Shown here: positions 28,962 to 38,170 of the stretch, piece after piece
How the letters are laid out: each line of letters opens with the position of its first letter
Numbering within the stretch: position 1 is the stretch's first letter
DNA from: Iamia sp963728655
GTDB taxonomy: Bacteria > Actinomycetota > Acidimicrobiia > Acidimicrobiales > Iamiaceae
DNA length: 64,000 bases
NCBI GenBank assembly: GCA_963728655.1
Contig: CAVSLD010000006.1
Coordinates: 372,001-436,000, forward strand
Direction: 5' to 3'
The notes under the pieces: generated by a model
What the model saw: only the letters and a program-made list of their open reading frames with translations
The model's database searches: none
Told to the model about the DNA's origin: nothing
Translations under genes and position numbers: made by a program

Positions 28962-29809
28962 GGATCCTCGTCACCGGCGGGGGCGGGCAGGTGGGGACGG
29001 CCGTGGCGGCCCGGGCCCGAGCCCTCGGCCACGACGTGCGGGCCCCGGGGCACCTCGGCCCCGACGGGTGCGACGTGACCGATGCCGGCGCCGTGCAGGC
29101 CGCCGTCGAGGGCTTCGGGCCCGAGGCGGTGGTCCACGCGTGCCGGCGCGCACCGACGTCGACGGGTGCGAAGGCGACCCGGCCGCGGCCCGGACGGGTC
29201 AACGTCGACGGCACGGACCACGTGGCCTCCGCTGCCGCTCGGGCTGGTGCCCACCTGGTCCACCTCTCCACCGACTACGTCTACGACGGCACCCTCGACC
29301 GCCCCTACGTGGAGTCCGACCCGGTGGGCCCGTTGTCGGTGTACGGGGCCACCAAGCTGGAGGCGGAGGGGCGGGCAGGCGCCGCGGCCACCGTCGTCCG
29401 CACCTCGTGGCTCTCCAGCCCCACCGGTGGGGTGGTGGTCGCCGCCCTGCGCGCCGCTCGGGAGGCGGGCCCCCTGTGGTTCGTCGACGACCAGTGGGGG
29501 AGCCCGACCAGCGTCGAGGACCTGGCGGACGTGCTCGTGGCCCTCGCGGCCGACCGCCGGCCCGGCACGTGGCACGTGGCCAACGGGGGCGGTGCCTCGT
29601 GGTGCGACGTGGCCCGGCGCGCCCTCACCGCCGCCGGACTCGACCCGGACCGCGTGGAGCCGGTGCCCGCGGCCTCGCGCCCGCCCCGCCCGGCCGTCCG
29701 GCCGCGGTCGACGGTCCTCGACACCTCGGCCCTGGCGGCGACGGGCCTGTCCCTGCCGCCCTGGGAGGACGCCGTCGACCGCCTCGTCGCCGGGATCGTC
29801 GGCCGATGA
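28958..29809 (+). CDS. rmlD: dTDP-4-dehydrorhamnose reductase
   Basis: GTG at 28958 overlaps the rmlB stop (GTGA). GGGGQVGTAVAARARALGHD is the NADPH motif. VNVDGTDHVASAAARAGAHL, LSTDYVYDGTLDRPYVESDP and the Tyr-Lys pair VYGATKLEAEG follow, then VRTSWLSSPTGG, FVDDQWGSPTSVEDLADVLV and a C-terminus with PPWEDAVDRLVAGIVGR. It reduces the 4-keto sugar to dTDP-L-rhamnose, completing the pathway. The frame is open throughout, but residues about 65-85 (CRRAPTSTGAKATRPRPGR) are out of frame. The neighbouring frame gives RTDVDGCEGDPAAAR, as expected, so three extra bases are hidden inside an apparently intact gene. Confidence 0.88.
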   Translation: MRILVTGGGGQVGTAVAARARALGHDVRAPGHLGPDGCDVTDAGAVQAAVEGFGPEAVVHACRRAPTSTGAKATRPRPGRVNVDGTDHVASAAARAGAHLVHLSTDYVYDGTLDRPYVESDPVGPLSVYGATKLEAEGRAGAAATVVRTSWLSSPTGGVVVAALRAAREAGPLWFVDDQWGSPTSVEDLADVLVALAADRRPGTWHVANGGGASWCDVARRALTAAGLDPDRVEPVPAASRPPRPAVRPRSTVLDTSALAATGLSLPPWEDAVDRLVAGIVGR

Positions 29810-29827
29810 CGACGGACCTCCTCAGGC

Positions 29828-30523
29828 TCAGTCCGGGAGGGCCCGGTCCTTGGTCGTGTAGATGAGCGGGATGGAGGCCACCGACACCAGTCCCTTCACC
29901 CACAGGTTCACCCAGAAGATGCTCCACACCGTGGCCCAGGGCAGCCCGTCGGTGCCCAGCATGCTGATCGGGGCGAAGGCGCCGAGGGCGAACACCAGGT
30001 TGTCGAGGGGCACGCTGACGGCGTTGGACACCAGCACCCGGAGCCACTGGAACCGGGTGGTGATGCGGGTGACGAACCAGTGGTACACCTCGGTGTCGAC
30101 CAGCTCGCTCAGCACCATGGCGACCAGCGAGGCCAGGACGATGCGCCAGATCGGGCCGAGGACGGCCTCGTACTCCGCCCCGAGCCCCCACGACGGGTCG
30201 CTCTCGACGCTCGCCGTCCACGCCAGGTAGGCGGCGAGGAACAGGTTCACGCCCGCACAGGTGAGGATCAGGGTCCGGGCCGCCTGGCGGCCGGCGACCT
30301 TGTGGACCACGTCGCGCAGGGTGAAGGTGATCGGGTACACGAAGGTGCCCATGTCGACACCCCGGCCCAGCACCACGCCGATCTTGAGGCTGGTCACCTG
30401 GGCGATGACCTGGGCGCCGGCGTAGGCGCCGATGGCGACGACGGCCACCCGGCCGAGGGCGGGGGCGGCGCGGGTCGCGTCCGGGCCGGCTGTCGCCGGC
30501 GCGACGGAGGTGGGGGCGCTCAT
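29828..30523 (-). CDS. Queuosine precursor transporter (YhhQ/VUT family)
   Basis: The product is 231 residues from ATG at 30521-30523, preceded by GAGGAG; a longer open frame upstream has non-coding composition. Six or so membrane helices, with VAVVAIGAYAGAQVIAQVTS, FVYPITFTLRDVVHKVAGRQ and AARTLILTCAGVNLFLAAYL. MVLSELVDTEVYHWFVTR and SNAVSVPLDNLVFALGAFAP follow. YPITF...D, the SELVDTEVYHW block and SVPLDN are hallmarks of the family that imports preQ0/preQ1 or queuine for tRNA wobble modification. The frame is intact. It converges on rmlD with an 18-base gap. Confidence 0.85.
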   Translation of the reverse strand: MSAPTSVAPATAGPDATRAAPALGRVAVVAIGAYAGAQVIAQVTSLKIGVVLGRGVDMGTFVYPITFTLRDVVHKVAGRQAARTLILTCAGVNLFLAAYLAWTASVESDPSWGLGAEYEAVLGPIWRIVLASLVAMVLSELVDTEVYHWFVTRITTRFQWLRVLVSNAVSVPLDNLVFALGAFAPISMLGTDGLPWATVWSIFWVNLWVKGLVSVASIPLIYTTKDRALPD

Positions 30524-30670
30524 GGGCGGGGCTCCTCGGTTTTGGTGAGGCGGGTGGCCGACACCGCCGCGACCCCGGACCCTCGGACCCATGGGACCCG
30601 CCCCGGGAGGTCGCCGCCGGGGCTCCCCATGGTGCCTCGGAGCGTTCCCACCCGGCGAACCGGTGAAGCC

Positions 30671-30775
30671 TGCCCGCGCCCGGGCGCCGGGTTCCTTCAC
30701 CAGTACGTCATCCCGGTCGAAGTGGTGAGGGTTGCCCGCGCCAGGGCGCCGGGTTCCTTCACCAGTACGTCATCC
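30671..30775. repeat. Two copies of a 43-base GC-rich repeat (62-base period)
   Basis: Positions 30671-30713 and 30733-30775 match at 42 of 43 bases (TGCCCGCGCCMGGGCGCCGG, then GTTCCTTCACC and AGTACGTCATCC). The left copy sits between the DUF3039-like stop and the transporter leader; the right copy is inside the C-terminal codons of the DUF3039-like gene. GGTGAAG (30663-30669) pairs with CTTCACC (30695-30701), and the core GCGCCCGGGCGC is self-complementary, so the left copy can form a long GC-rich hairpin that could end transcription of the minus-strand gene. Confidence 0.75.
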
Positions 30776-31116
30776 GCCGTCGACGGGTCAGCCCCCGGCG
30801 TCGCCCCCGTCCCGCCCGGCCCGCCGCCGTCGCCGGAGCCCTCGCCACCGCCGCCGCGGGAGGCCCGCGCTGCGTCGAGGATCTCCTTGCAGGTGGGGCA
30901 GATCGGGTACCGGCCCGGGTCGCGGGTCGGGACCCAGCGCTTGCCGCACAGGGCGGTGACGGCCTCACCGGTGATGTAGGCCTCGGTGACGGCCGACTTG
31001 GGCACGACGATGTGGGCGAAGCGCTCGTGGTCGCCGTCGTCGGTGGTGGGTCGGACGTCGACCTTGGTGCGCTCGTCGACGTCGGTCGCGGGCTGGAGGG
31101 TGGGGATGTCGGTCAC
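30697..31116 (-). CDS. DUF3039-like protein with repeat-encoded tail
   Basis: GTG at 31114-31116, 14 bases after the nitronate monooxygenase stop. MTDIPTLQPATDVDERTKVD, then DDGDHERFAHIVVPKSAVTE, AYITGEAVTALCGKRWVPTR, and DPGRYPICPTCKEILDAA. The CGK...CPTC pattern is a presumed zinc site, and the order matches the small actinobacterial DUF3039 family, whose function is unknown. Normal members end soon after the CPTC helix. Here a Gly-rich linker and 25 further residues (DDVLVKEPGALARATLTTST, then GMTYW) are encoded by one copy of the 43-base repeat, so the tail probably arose by repeat insertion or by loss of the normal stop. Confidence 0.75.
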   Translation of the reverse strand: MTDIPTLQPATDVDERTKVDVRPTTDDGDHERFAHIVVPKSAVTEAYITGEAVTALCGKRWVPTRDPGRYPICPTCKEILDAARASRGGGGEGSGDGGGPGGTGATPGADPSTADDVLVKEPGALARATLTTSTGMTYW

Positions 31117-31129
31117 CGTGGCCTCCGGG

Positions 31130-32097
31130 TCAGACGGGGGAGCCGGCCCGGGCCAGGGCGGCCTCGGCCTCGTCGACGAAGCGCTCCACCAGGGTGGCCG
31201 CCGGCACCAGCTCGTCGATGGCGCCGGCGCCCTGGCCGGCGGGCATGAACTCCCGGTCGGGGTCGACGTCGCGGGTGTCGGCGTCGCCGCCGAGGTGGTT
31301 GGCGCCGTCCTCGATGGACCGCAGCACCTGCATGCGGGAAGGGCTCGGGCGTGCCGCCGGCCTCCTCGAAGGCCTGGGTGTAGCCGTTGCGCACCACCCG
31401 GCAGGTCTTGCCCGTGTAGGCCCGGGTGACGACGGTGCCGTCCTCGGCCAGGCCCAGCAGGGCGTCCTTGTAGCCGGGCACGGCCTGGGCCTCGGGCGTG
31501 GCGATGAAGCGGGTGCCGACCCAGATGCCGTCGGCGCCGAGGGTGAGGGCGGCGGCCAGGCCCCGCCCGTCGCTGATGCCGCCGGCGGCGACGACCGGGA
31601 TGCGGCCGTCGACGGCGTCGACGACCTGGGGGACCAGGGCCATGGTGGCCACGGTGCCGGTGTGGCCCCCCGCCTCGGTGCCCTGGGCCACGACCAGGTC
31701 GCAGCCGGCCTCGACCGCGGCGATGGCGTGGCGGACCTTGCCGCACATGTTGACGACGAGCAGGTTGAGCTCGTGGCACAGGTCGACCACGTCGCGGGGC
31801 ACGCCGAGGCCGGCGACGTAGACCGTGGCGCCGCCCTTGGCGATGTCGCGGACCTTGGACTCGAAGTCCTGGGGGGCGGCGGTGAGCAGGTCGACGCCGA
31901 AGGGCTTGGCCGTGCGCTCCCGCACCGCGGCCATCTGGTCGACCAGCTGCGGGTGGGCCATGGTCGAGGCCCCGATGCTGCCGAAGCCGCCGGCCTCGGA
32001 CACCGCCGCGACGAGCTCGGCGTAGGACACCCCGCCCATGCCCGGCGAGCATCACCGGGTGCTCGACGTCGAGGATCTCGGTCAGTCTGGTGCGCAC
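31130..32097 (-). CDS. Nitronate monooxygenase / 2-nitropropane dioxygenase-like, two frameshifts
   Basis: GTG at 32095-32097 gives MRTRLTEILDVEHPVMLAG, then MGGVSYAELVAAVSEAGGFG, KPFGVDLLTAAPQDFESKVR, the FMN and active-site region VVAQGTEAGGHTGTVATMAL, IPVVAAGGISDGRGLAAALT, LGADGIWVGTRFIATPEAQA and the tail IDELVPAATLVERFVDEAE. QGTEAGGH and GGI..G...A are diagnostic. It is an FMN-dependent oxidase of nitronates or a related enoyl-reductase-like enzyme. Breaks near 32045 and 31338, one extra base each. It is upstream of the DUF3039-like gene in the same direction. Confidence 0.85.
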
Positions 32098-32194
32098 GGA
32101 GCCACACCTAGTGAGGCCTCGCTCGCGCCGGTCCCGCCGCCAGGGGCGTCGCCAGGCACACCTGCGGTCCCGTGGCTGGCCGGGGCCCGACGGG

Positions 32195-32510
32195 TCAGCT
32201 CTCGTCGCCGACGAGCATCTCGGCCTTGTTGCCGTACTTCTGGGTCATGCCCATGGCGTGCTTGCTCGCCTCCATGATGCTCGGGTCGCCCATGGCCGCC
32301 TGCATGTCCTCCTGGCTGTCCCAGGTGCCGACGAACATCACGTAGTACGGCGGCTCGGTGCCCCGCGGGGTGCCGGTGAACACCGTGGTGGTGTGGCTCG
32401 TCATCTTGGGGAACCGGGCGGCGATGGGGAGGTGGTCGGACGCGGTACTCGTCCAGGAACGCCTCCGCATCGGACTCGGGCTTGGTGTACAGGACGGTGA
32501 GTGTTGCCAT
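32195..32510 (-). CDS. EthD-family small protein, one frameshift
   Basis: ATG at 32508-32510 opens MATLTVLYTKPESDAEAFLD; after one extra base near 32445 the protein resumes as HLPIAARFPKMTSHTTTVFT, then PRGTEPPYYVMFVGTWDSQE and DMQAAMGDPSIMEASKHAMG. A 5'-region 'YxxPxD...F..Y...H..ia..ip' and the later 'F.s.edl.aa..sp' are the EthD dimeric alpha/beta-barrel pattern, seen in proteins associated with ether or polyketide degradation. It is about 104 residues, normal for the family, with no cofactor motif. A dispersed hairpin repeat lies directly upstream. Confidence 0.75.
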
Positions 32511-32560
32511 GCCCCCGGCCTACCCGACGAGGTGGGCCCGGCACACGTCGGGGCTCATCG

Positions 32561-32614
32561 TTCCTTGGACGGGTGTCGTCGCCTGGCGCGAACAAGCGTC
32601 CGAGGTTCGGCGGG
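32561..32614. repeat. Dispersed hairpin repeat, third locus
   Basis: Sequence TTCCTTGGACGGGTGTCGTC, then GCCTGGCGCGAACAAGCGTC and CGAGGTTCGGCGGG, ending at the geranylgeranyl-reductase stop. The left arm CCTTGGACG is identical to the first copy near 3.6 kb and the right arm is CGTCCGAGG (one change, giving a G-U pair). It is 3' of a minus-strand gene, as at the other loci. Confidence 0.7.
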
Positions 32615-33827
32615 TCAGCGGTAGGAGCCGGGGCCGGTGAGGACCTCGCGGTGCCAGCGGTGGGGGGTGGCCAGCACGGCCCGGGGGTAGTCCTCGAACA
32701 TCCAGCGGGCGAAGTTGCGGCGGGTCCAGGGGGTGGCGCCGGCCAGGCGGACGCCCAGCTGGGCGCCCCGGCGGTGGCGCAGCAGCCCGAGCATGGCGTC
32801 GGCCAGGCGGTTGTCGCGGGCCAGGCCCCGGGCGACCTCCCGCTCGTAGGCGGCGGTGGCGTCGGCCGGGCGCTCGGGGCCGGCGGCCAGGACGGCCCGG
32901 GCCGCGGCCATGCCCGTCTCCAGGGCCTGGCCGATGCCCTCGCCCGGTCATGGGGTCGGTGGCCGCGGCGGCGTCGCCCACGAACAGGGCCCGCCCGGCG
33001 GTGAGCGGGATGCGGTCGACCCGGGCGGGGATGGGCCAGGCCCGGTGGGGCCCCTCGGGCTCCCAGGCGTCGCCCAGCACCTCGGCCAGGCGGGGCCGGC
33101 GCAGCAGCTCGCGCCACACGCCGGCCATGTCGCGCACCGAGAGCGTCCCGCCCCGGTGGATGCCGAAGCCCACGTTCACCGCTCCGTCGGCGAGGGGGAA
33201 CGACCAGGCGTAGCCGGGCAGGAGGTCGGGCTCGAACCACACCCACAGGTCGCGGCGGGCGGCGGCCGTGGTGCCCCGCAGGTACTGGCGGAAGGCGTGG
33301 CACTCGCCCCGGTAGCCGGGCACGGCCACGCCCATGCAGCGCCGCAGCGGCGACCACATGCCGTCGGCCCCCACCACGTACCGGGCGGCCACCTCCCCCA
33401 GGCCCTCGACCTGGGCCCGCACCACGTCGCCGTCGTCGCGGGCCGCGGCCAGGGCGCAGCCGTCGTGGACGTGGGCGCCGGCGGCGCGGGCCGCATCGAC
33501 CAGGGCCGCGTCGAGCTCCACCCGGCGGGCGGCGGCGGCGTAGGTGCCCCGGCCCCGGGGGAACGAGAAGGTGGCCGGCCGACCGTGCGGCGGGGCCACC
33601 ACCACGTCGTCGATGGGCTGCCAGGACGGCACGGCGGCGGGTTCGACGCCCAGCTCCTCGAGCAGCGGGAGGGCGCCGGCGGTGAGGCCGTCGCCGCAGA
33701 TCTTGTCCCGGGGGAACCGGGCCTTGTCGATGACCACCACGTCGCGACCGGCGCGGGCCAGCGTGGCCGCCGCCGCGGCCCCCGCCGGTCCGGCCCCGAC
33801 GACGAGGACGTCGGCCCGTCGCGTCAC
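32615..33827 (-). CDS. Geranylgeranyl reductase family FAD oxidoreductase, one frameshift
   Basis: GTG at 33825-33827 overlaps the WS/DGAT stop as GTGA. FAD motif DVLVVGAGPAGAAAAATLAR, then DKARFPRDKICGDGLTAGAL (the RDKxCGDG signature of the family). ADGMWSPLRRCMGV, WSFPLADGAVNVGFGI and the second FAD motif RALFVGDAAAATDPMTGEGI follow. One extra base near 32943 shifts the frame; the C-terminus is FARWMFEDYPRAVLATPHRW. These enzymes saturate isoprenoid chains of menaquinones, polyprenols or archaeal-type lipids. Translational coupling to an acyltransferase suggests lipid metabolism; the actual substrate is open. Confidence 0.85.
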
Positions 33828-35302
33828 GGCCGGGTCGAGCCGGCCCCCCGGCCCCGTGCCCGACCCCTGCGGGCGGGCGCGGCCACGGCCAGCACCTCGT
33901 CCCAGGCGCCCCGGAGGGCGGCGACCAGGCGCTCGGGCTCGGTGACGGCCGCGGGGTCGACGTTGATGCCGATGTGGATGTCGTCGAGGTAGCTGAGCAG
34001 GGTGAGGTTGAGGGCGGCGCCGGTGAGCGGGCCGAGGGCGAACATGGACTCGACCCGGCCCCCGGCGGTGTAGATGGGGATGGGGGCGCCGGGCACGTTG
34101 CTGGTGACCAGGTCGACGCCCTTGAGCATGGAGCCGAACAGGCCGGTGCTGAGCGAGGTCGGCAACCGGCGCAGCACGCCGGCGAGGGGCTCCACGAAGC
34201 CGAGGGCGGGCTCGCCGCGCTGGGTGAGGATCAGCTCGTGCAGGACCTGCATGCGGCGGACGGGGTCGGGCTCGTCCAGGGGGATCGGGAAGCGGGCGGG
34301 CACGAACTGGTTGCCGGCCTGGTCCTCGGTCTCCTCGGTGCGGACGTTGATCGGCATCGACATGCGCAGCGCGTCGGCGGGCACGCCCATCTCGCGGTGG
34401 TAGCGGGCCAGCCCGCCGGCCGTGGCGGCCACGAAGGCGTCGTTGAGGGTGGCCCCGGCGGCCTTGGCCGCGGCCTTGGCCTCGTCCATCGGGATGACCA
34501 GGTGGTCGAAGCGGACCGAGAGGGAGCGCCCGGTCATCAGCGGTGAGAGGGGGGCGGTGGCCGGTGCGGCCAGGCGGGCCACCGAGGCGGCCGTCTCCGC
34601 GGCCCGCGACAGGGCGGCCGCCGGGTCGGCCACCGCCTCGGCCGCGGTGCGGGCGGTGGCCCCGCTGACCGTGGCCCCCGAACGGCGGGCGATGCCCAGG
34701 GCTCGACGCTGCTCGTGGGCGAGGGCGTCGACCCAGCGGCCGACCTGGGACATGACCTCGGCCTCGGGCGGTGCGGGCAGGTCGGTGGGCCCGTCCGGGT
34801 CGCGCTCGAGCTCGAACATGATGAGCGCCAGCTTCACGCTGCCCACGCCGTCGGTGATGGCGTGGTGGACCTTCATCACCAGCGCGGCCCGGCCGTCCTC
34901 CATCCCCTCGATGAGGGTGGCCTCCCAGAGGGGACGGGCCCGGTCGAAGCCGGCCATGGCGATGGGCTGCACCATGTCGAGCACGTCGCGGAGGGTCCCG
35001 TCGCCGGTGGCCCGGGAGAAGCGCACGTGGTAGTCGAGGTCGAAGTTGGGGTCGACCTCCCAGCGGGGCGGGGCGATGGACAGGGCGTTGGCCCGCACCC
35101 GCTGCCGCAGGCGGGGGACGAGGCGGGTGCCCCGGTCGAGCAGGGTGCGCAGGCGGTCGTGGTCGGGGGCCCGGTCGAGCACGGCGACGGCCGTGATCGT
35201 CGACCGCAGCATGGCGTCCTTCTCGATGGTCCACATGAGCGCGTCGGAGTCGCTCATCCGGCTGTCGTAGATCAGCTCGCTGCCGTCGGCCACGTCGTGC
35301 AC
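33824..35302 (-). CDS. WS/DGAT wax ester synthase / diacylglycerol acyltransferase
   Basis: The product is 492 residues. The catalytic motif HHAITDG is at 146-152 (HHxxxDG). PLWEATLIEGMEDGRAALVM precedes it, and LNDAFVAATAGGLARYHREM, MPINVRTEETEDQAGNQFVP and the family's TSNVPGAPIPIYTAGG follow. It transfers a fatty acyl group from acyl-CoA to long-chain alcohols or diacylglycerol to make storage wax or triacylglycerol at the membrane. The start may be ATG 35302 or, better fitting the family opening, MSDSDALMWTIEKDAML at 35257. The frame is intact although its neighbours are broken. It overlaps the reductase gene by 4 bases. Confidence 0.9.
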   Translation of the reverse strand: MHDVADGSELIYDSRMSDSDALMWTIEKDAMLRSTITAVAVLDRAPDHDRLRTLLDRGTRLVPRLRQRVRANALSIAPPRWEVDPNFDLDYHVRFSRATGDGTLRDVLDMVQPIAMAGFDRARPLWEATLIEGMEDGRAALVMKVHHAITDGVGSVKLALIMFELERDPDGPTDLPAPPEAEVMSQVGRWVDALAHEQRRALGIARRSGATVSGATARTAAEAVADPAAALSRAAETAASVARLAAPATAPLSPLMTGRSLSVRFDHLVIPMDEAKAAAKAAGATLNDAFVAATAGGLARYHREMGVPADALRMSMPINVRTEETEDQAGNQFVPARFPIPLDEPDPVRRMQVLHELILTQRGEPALGFVEPLAGVLRRLPTSLSTGLFGSMLKGVDLVTSNVPGAPIPIYTAGGRVESMFALGPLTGAALNLTLLSYLDDIHIGINVDPAAVTEPERLVAALRGAWDEVLAVAAPARRGRARGRGAGSTRP

Positions 35303-35362
35303 CCTCCTCGTCGGGCGCTGGCCATCATGCCCGTCGGCGCCCCGGCGGGCGACAGCGGGTCC

Positions 35363-37047
35363 TCAGCAGGAGGTGGCGCCGGGGTCGCGGTAGGGCGCCC
35401 CGACGGTGTCGGTGGCGGTGCGGCCGTCGGGGTAGGTGATCTTGCGGGTGGTGGTGACGGTGGTGCAGTTCCCCCGCCGGCCCTCGGACTGGCCGACCTG
35501 CTCGCCGTAGGCGTACTGCGTGGAGTACAGGGTGATGGTGAGGCTGGTGTCGGTGTAGCAGGTCCAGACCATGATCCCGTAGGGCGTGTCGTTCTCGAAC
35601 TGCAGGTCCGGGTGCTCCCAGCCCATGGTGGCCTCGCGGCCGTAGGGGTAGCGGCTGAAGTACTCGGAGTGGGCCTGGTACTCCCCGAAGGGCAGGCCGG
35701 CGAAGAAGGCGGCGTTGAACGTGGTGGTGGCGAACTGGGAGACGCCGCCGCCGATCTCGTCGACGTGCTCGCCGTTGGCGATGGCGCCGGCGTCGACGAA
35801 GCCCTTCTCCTCGGGTGCGCTGGCCGACGTAGCTCGTTGATGGAGAACGTCTCGCCGGGCAGCACCACGGTGCCCCGCGACGATGTCGGCCATGCGGTGG
35901 ATGTTGGTGACGCGCGCCGCGCAGCACGGGTGGTAGGTGGTGAACGACTTGACCTGGGCCTGGCCGTTCCACTCGGTGGTGGTGCCCACCGGCTCCTTGA
36001 TGCCGAGCGCCTGGGCGTCCTCGGTGGTGAGCTCGGGCTCCTCGACCACCGGCTCGATGTCCATGGCCTTCTGGCCCGGCCTTGATCGACCGGCACGATG
36101 CGGGCGCCGGCGTCGTCGGGGCAGCAGCGCAGGCCCGTTGACCGACGGGGTGATCTGCACGGCCCCTCCCACCAGGGTGATGCTGGCGTCCTTGGGCTCG
36201 GCGTCGCCCAGGCTGCCGATCTGCTCGTGGGGCGAGGTGTCGAGCGCCTCCTCGTCGAAGGTCAGCTCGATGGTCGTCGCCGACGACGCGGGAGCCGATC
36301 CAGGTGCGCAGCTGGGCCACGTCGAAGGTGGCCGTGCTTGGGCCCGACGTCGACGGTGACACGGGGTGCTCGGTGAGCTCGCTGGCCTGCTCGGCCAGGG
36401 CCTGGGCGTCGGCGTCGCTCACCGCCGGGTCCCGGACCTCGGGGTCGACCGACACGGTGATGGGGTCCTCGCCGGCGCGGGCGGCGTCGAGGAGGGCGTC
36501 GGCGACCTTGTCCGCGTCGAGGGCCTCGGCCCGCCTGGCCGGCCTGGATGCGGACGGCCTCCGGCGAGGCCACCAGGCTGGGCTCCACGGGCTGGCGGGC
36601 CTCGTCGCCCTCCTCGGCGGCGAGCACGACGGCCAGCTGGTCGTCGGCGGATCGTGTAGCGGGGTGCGACCTCGTAGGGGGCCACGAAGGACCGTGCCCA
36701 CGCCAGCGGACGGAGGGCGGCGGTGCCCTCCCGCCCCTCCTCGAGGGCGGCGGCGACGGTGGCGGGCTGGTCGACGGCCAGGCTGAGGTCGGCGGCGGTG
36801 GTCTCGATGGTCTGGTCGCCGGCGTCGATGGTGACCTTCGTGCCCGCGAACTCGGCGGCCATCACCGCGACGTCCTGGGCGACCTCGTCCTCGTCCTGGC
36901 CCCCGACGTCGGGCCGGCCAGCTCGACGTTGCGCAGGCTCCCGTCGGCCGCCGCGCTGGTGTCGAAGGCCCACGCCGCCAGCAGGAGCATGACCACGAGC
37001 ACGGGGATGCCGACCCCGAGGACGGGCGCGAGGCGTGGACGGCGCAT
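35363..37047 (-). CDS. VanW-family protein with membrane anchor, frame-interrupted
   Basis: ATG at 37045-37047. The N-terminus MRRPRLAPVLGVGIPVLVVM, then LLLAAWAF, is an uncleaved signal anchor. Two G5/YoaR-like beta repeats follow: VAVMAAEFAGTKVTIDAGDQ, and later DPITVSVDPEVRDPAVSDAD. The C-terminal VanW domain contains NIHRMADIV, PGETFSIN and EKGFVDAGAIANGEHVDEIG, then GGVSQFATTTFNAAFFAGLP and EYFSRYPYGREATMGWEHPD. It ends at SITYL-type strands and GATSC. These proteins sit outside the membrane and are linked to the cell envelope, with unknown chemistry. About seven breaks (36915, 36655, 36535, 36340, 36290, 36090 and 35830-35880) interrupt it, and every domain is recognisable. Confidence 0.8.
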
Positions 37048-37181
37048 CAGACCACGATGCCAGACCGGACCCCCCGATCCATGGTCATCCCCCCGGGCGC
37101 GTCCGGGGTGGGGGACCGGGGTCTGCGGGCGATGCCCTAGGGTCGCGGCCCGCCGTCCCGCCGAGCCAACGAGGAGCCAGC

Positions 37182-38085
37182 ATGCCGAGGATCTGCGAGG
37201 GAAGGGTCTGCATCGTCACCGGGGCCGGACGGGGCATCGGTCGTGAGCACGCCCTCATGCTGGCCGGGCAGGGGGCCAAGGTCGTGGTCAACGACCTGGG
37301 CGGGGAGATGGACGGCAGGGCCGCTCCATCGGGCCCGGCCCAGGACGTCGTCGACGAGATCGTGGCGGGGGGCGGCGAGGCCGTGGTCAACGGGGACGAC
37401 GTCTCCAGCTGGGACGGCTGCCGAGCGCATGGTCCGCCAGGCCGTCGACGCCTTCGGCGACCTCCACGTGGTCGTCAACAACGCCGGCATCCTGCGGGAC
37501 CGGATGCTGGCCAACATGACCGAGGCCGAGTGGGACGCGGTGATCCAGGTGCACCTCAAGGGCACCTTCGGCCCTGCCCGCCACGCCGCGGCCTACTGGC
37601 GGGAGCGCTCCAAGGCGGGCGACGAGGTCGACGGCCGCATCATCAACACGTCGTCGCCGTCGGGCATCTACGGCAACGTGGGCCAGACCAACTACGGCGC
37701 GGCCAAGGCCGGCATCGCCGCCTTCACGGTCATCGCGGCCAAGGAGCTGGCCCGCTACGGGGTCACCGTCAACGCCATCGCGCCCGCCGCGCTGACCCGC
37801 ATGACCGAGAACCTGGGCATGGGCCAGGCCGACGAGGAGGCCAAGGAGAAGATGGCCCCCCGTTGGATCGCGCCCATCGTCACCTGGCTGGCGTCGCCCG
37901 CCAGCCGCAGCGTCACCGGTCGGGTGTTCGACGTGTCGGGCCAGGCCCTGTCGGTGTCCGAGGGCTGGCACCGGGGTCCCACCGCGGACCCGGTCGAGGA
38001 CCCCGAGCTGGTCGGTGAGATCGTCGAGCAGCTGGTCGCCGATGCCCGCCCCAACGCCAACATGCTCGGCTACGACGAGGTCTGA
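37182..38085 (+). CDS. SDR, (3R)-hydroxyacyl-CoA dehydrogenase-like, one frameshift
   Basis: ATG at 37182 after GAGGAG. TGAGRGIGREHALMLAGQGA, then VVVNDLGGEMDG, VVNNAGILRDRMLANMTEAE and the Ser/Tyr/Lys set in NTSSPSGIYGNVGQTNYGAA. FDVSGQALSVSEGWHRGP marks the substrate-side end. One extra C near 37421 is the only break, the last in this stretch of the window. NDLGG plus NAGILRD again places it with the dehydrogenase of multifunctional enzyme type 2. The next gene is a MaoC-type hydratase, so the pair can catalyse two consecutive steps of an R-specific beta-oxidation. Confidence 0.88.
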
Positions 38086-38170
38086 CCCCGCCGCCCGCTC
38101 GTCGTCGGGCCGGGCTCGGTAGGGTCCGAGCCGCCCCGCCCGGGCGACCCCGACCACCCCGGAGGCCCCC

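Noticed and set aside
30524..30660. Possible preQ1 riboswitch upstream of the queuosine precursor transporter
   Set aside because: I could not find the preQ1 aptamer core or a convincing pseudoknot; the leader is simply GC-rich.
8199..37430. Programmed ribosomal frameshifting as the cause of the many breaks
   Set aside because: Breaks lack slippery heptamers and occur in almost every gene, which is implausible for programmed events.
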